Source: Rhizopus sp. PT2906 (lineage: Eukaryota > Mucoromycota > Mucoromycetes > Mucorales > Rhizopodaceae). From it: a stretch of DNA of 20,397 nt. The notes under the pieces are model-generated. The model was not told where the DNA came from and ran no database searches. It worked only from the letters and a program-made list of their open reading frames with translations. The translations under genes were made by a program, and so were the position numbers. Below are positions 18,463 through 20,397 of this stretch, piece after piece (the first letter of the stretch is position 1; each line of letters opens with the position of its first letter). Where the stretch lies: the NCBI GenBank assembly GCA_025529335.1, contig JAMYHX010000654.1, forward strand, positions 1-20,397. Reading direction: 5' to 3'.

Positions 18463-19791
18463 TTATTCATGAACCGAGTGTCTGTTCTCTGTCAGCTTTT
18501 TAAACTTCCGAATACCTTCTTGTACCCATGAAGATTGTCCTTTTGAGCTTTCTATACTACGTGGCTTCTTCATCTTGCCTTCATAATGAGCTCTTGCTCT
18601 ATCCAAAAAACCTGGGTATCGAACTACTGCAAATCGTCTTAGTCTATAGGCCTTTGTAATGCAATCACGTATCAAATCATCCTGTGGTTTTGATTGACAG
18701 ACGAGGCCTGCCTTTAGAAATAATCCTTTAAATTCCTGAATGACCTCTTCTGAACAGCCAATCTCCTTTTCATAGCATTTAGCCATTTGTTTATCCAACA
18801 ATATTTTCCATTCTGGTTTATCTGCTTCCAAAAAGAGTTGATTGATGACATTGACACTCTTTCCAAAATGAGCTGAAGGTAAGAATATGATCTGTCCAAA
18901 CACAATATTGCTTATACGCAAGAATGGATTATCAGCTGTCTGAAACGTGCCTGCAAGTGATTTTATTGAGCCTGTGAGTGCTTCAAGCTCTTGATCTATC
19001 GTGTCTTCTAGTTCATACTGCCTGTTTACACCCTTTAGTTTGTTTTCAAGGTCTATTAAAGTGTGATATTGCTGCTTAAGTTCAGCTTCACTCCTTTGAA
19101 TGTCCTTATCTAAATTGTCGAGTACTTGCTGAACAGTTAACTCTTGTCTTGACCTATACTCGAGTAATTCCTGTATTTCTATATCTGTTTCCCGTTCAAG
19201 CTTTGAGATGGTTTGTTGCAAATCTTTGGGAGCATTAGCATCTTGTTTCTCGTTTGGTTGAACCCTGCTCATGATCCTGTGAAAATTGAGCCCAGTGTTT
19301 GATTGATGTATTCTTTTTTCATAAATTCGAGTTAATTTTAAAAAGTCTTGGTCAATAGATTCTGCAACAGGACAAGTATTGGAAGTGGAAGAAATGGTAG
19401 TATTGGTATCTGTAACAGCAGTAGCAGTAGGGTTAGGAGTAATAGGTGAACCAGTATTCACAGTATGACTAGTGTTAGCAATAACAGTAGCAGTAGCAGT
19501 AGTACTAATACTAGGCGGTAACTCTTTTTCTATAACAAAAAAAAGTGCCTGTGTTTTAGCTTCTATTAAAATCAACCATATACAACATTTGACTGTTGTT
19601 TTACCTGATGGATTTACAGTCTGAGGATTCTTTGAAACATCAGTATCATTTACTACTTTAGTTGTTATGTAAGGTAACGTTTGATACATTAAGGATAAAG
19701 ACTACCTGTTTTAGTGATGCATTAACATTAATAGGAAATTTATGCGGCAATGTTTGCTATTACCTTCTGAGCTATTATTTTCTTTATCCAT
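18463..19791 (-). CDS. Unrecognised coiled-coil protein
   Basis: Three exons inferred: 19791-19764 (28 bp), 19655-19605, 19529-18463; 381 residues starting MDKENNSSEVVNDTDVSKN. The 75-bp intron 19604-19530 is in frame and stopless, so an unspliced reading also looks like protein, but its content (KCCIWLILIEAK) fits intron better. Layout: a Ser/Thr/Ala low-complexity lead from GTA/GCA repeats; then coiled coil at roughly residues 160-240 (SKLERETDIEIQELLEYRSR, EAELKQQYHTLIDLENKLKG); then a globular C-terminal half (ISNIVFGQIIFLPSAHFGKS, YRLRRFAVVRYPGFLDRARA) and a basic end. I do not recognise the family and give no function. It converges on NUS1 with 22 bp between the stops. The first-exon splice choice is less certain than the rest. 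Confidence 0.7.
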
Positions 19792-20119
19792 TCTTTAAGA
19801 GAGAGAGAGAAAAAGAAGAAAGATAGAAATAAGCCCTCTTTTTTTATTATAAAGGGAGTGGCACACATGATATGCTTGTTACACATCCTTCTTCTATCAT
19901 AAACTCTCTACTGCGCACTTTATTAGTAAACAGAAGAGAAAGCTCTTTATTGATTGATGACATAATTAGACAGCCAACAAAATAAACAGAAAGAGAGAGA
20001 GTAAAAATGGGAGAAGCCTTTATGGATTTGAATGAGAGAAAAAGAGAAGGTTTTATGATGTACGATTTGATTTTTAATTTTTTTTCTTTTTTTCTTTCGC
20101 TTTCTTCTATTCTTTCAAT
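19792..20119. promoter_or_regulatory. Divergent promoter region, coiled-coil gene / PMP3 gene
   Basis: 328 bp between two opposite start codons. Contains a (GA)n-rich tract at about 19799-19811, and CCCTCTTT...AAAGGGA inverted halves around 19833-19857 flanking an AT core. A small upstream ATG at 20007 opens a frame that overlaps the PMP3 coding sequence in another frame; it may be an upstream ORF if the transcript starts that early. Confidence 0.5.
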
Positions 20120-20397
20120 ATGGGTCCTTACTCCAATAGAGATATTTTTTTATTTATTCTCGCTTTTCTGTTCCCACCAGCAGCAGTTGCAGTCAAGACA
20201 GGATGTAGTGTGGAGTTGCTCATTAACGTCTGTCTTTGCATTCTGGGTGCAGTACCGGGTATTGTTCATGGATTTTATATTGTCCATAAATACAATGATA
20301 ATGTTGAAGATTTGGAAACAGGTGGACTAGAATATCAGCGCGTACCAACAGAGCAACCAGACAGATTGGGTTATGGTTCTACTGCTCCACCTCCTCA
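20120..20397 (+). CDS. PMP3/UPF0057-family small membrane protein (3' end outside window)
   Basis: 92 residues are visible in one unbroken frame from ATG 20120 (MGPYSNRDIFLFILAF) to the window edge. Two membrane helices carry the family signature: FLFPPAAVAVKTGCSVELL and INVCLCILGAVPGIVHGFYI. These proteolipid-like proteins sit in the plasma or vacuolar membrane and affect membrane potential and salt tolerance. A hydrophilic tail follows (EDLETGGLEYQRVPTEQ, ending in a Pro run), longer than the minimal 55-residue PMP3 and more like the tailed SNA-type fungal members. The tail is incomplete, so I cannot see whether it has a PPxY ubiquitin-ligase motif. Start chosen because upstream sequence in this frame is T-rich and the family begins just before the first helix. 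Confidence 0.9.
   Translation, partial: MGPYSNRDIFLFILAFLFPPAAVAVKTGCSVELLINVCLCILGAVPGIVHGFYIVHKYNDNVEDLETGGLEYQRVPTEQPDRLGYGSTAPPP

Noticed and set aside
20007..20330. 107-codon plus-strand frame overlapping PMP3
   Set aside because: The PMP3 signature lies in a different frame starting at 20120; this frame is hydrophobic only because of T-rich leader DNA. At most its ATG acts as an upstream start.

Overview
The window is nuclear DNA of an early-diverging filamentous fungus, most likely a Mucorales (Mucoromycota) species. Reasons: AT-rich sequence; many GT-AG introns of about 44-110 bp, usually near 50; a muskelin gene, a family scarce in ascomycetes; Asn-rich low-complexity tails; and degenerate transposons of types common in that group. 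The species cannot be named from the sequence alone.

Layout. (1) 1-2331, + strand: 3' part of USO1/p115, the Golgi vesicle tether. It converges on a DNAJC12-like J-protein (2335-2948, -), with 3 bp between the stop codons. (2) 3132-3480: short relic of a Tc1/IS630-type transposase. (3) 3540-3967 (-): 99-residue acidic protein whose C-terminus resembles COP9 signalosome subunit 9 (CSNAP). Upstream on the same strand is a DDX21/DDX50-type DEAD-box RNA helicase (4087-6165, -). (4) 6.2-12.5 kb: a transposon block. It holds a nine-exon decayed Fanzor (eukaryotic TnpB-like RNA-guided nuclease) gene with a long coiled-coil N-terminal region (6378-10122, -), a 504-bp element with terminal inverted repeats (10276-10779), and a MULE-type transposase pseudogene (about 10778-12328, -) carrying five stops in one frame with no frameshift. 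(5) 12559-13053 (-): small Zn2Cys6 factor, divergent from a 12-exon muskelin gene (13340-16334, +), followed by a cytochrome b561 membrane protein (16381-17086, +) and NUS1, a cis-prenyltransferase subunit (17338-18440, +). NUS1 converges, with 22 bp between stops, on an unrecognised coiled-coil protein (18463-19791, -). That gene is divergent from a PMP3-family small membrane protein running off the right edge (20120-20397, +).

The host genes are ordinary housekeeping functions (secretion, chaperoning, ribosome biogenesis, ubiquitin ligase, dolichol synthesis) with no obvious shared pathway. The most interesting material is the Fanzor copy and its transposon neighbourhood. Its RuvC-I and RuvC-III motifs survive across consistent splice phases, but it carries four in-frame stops and two frameshifts, so this copy is a pseudogene that records the architecture of a live relative. 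All exon structures come from manual reading of splice sites and frames; no database search was run.
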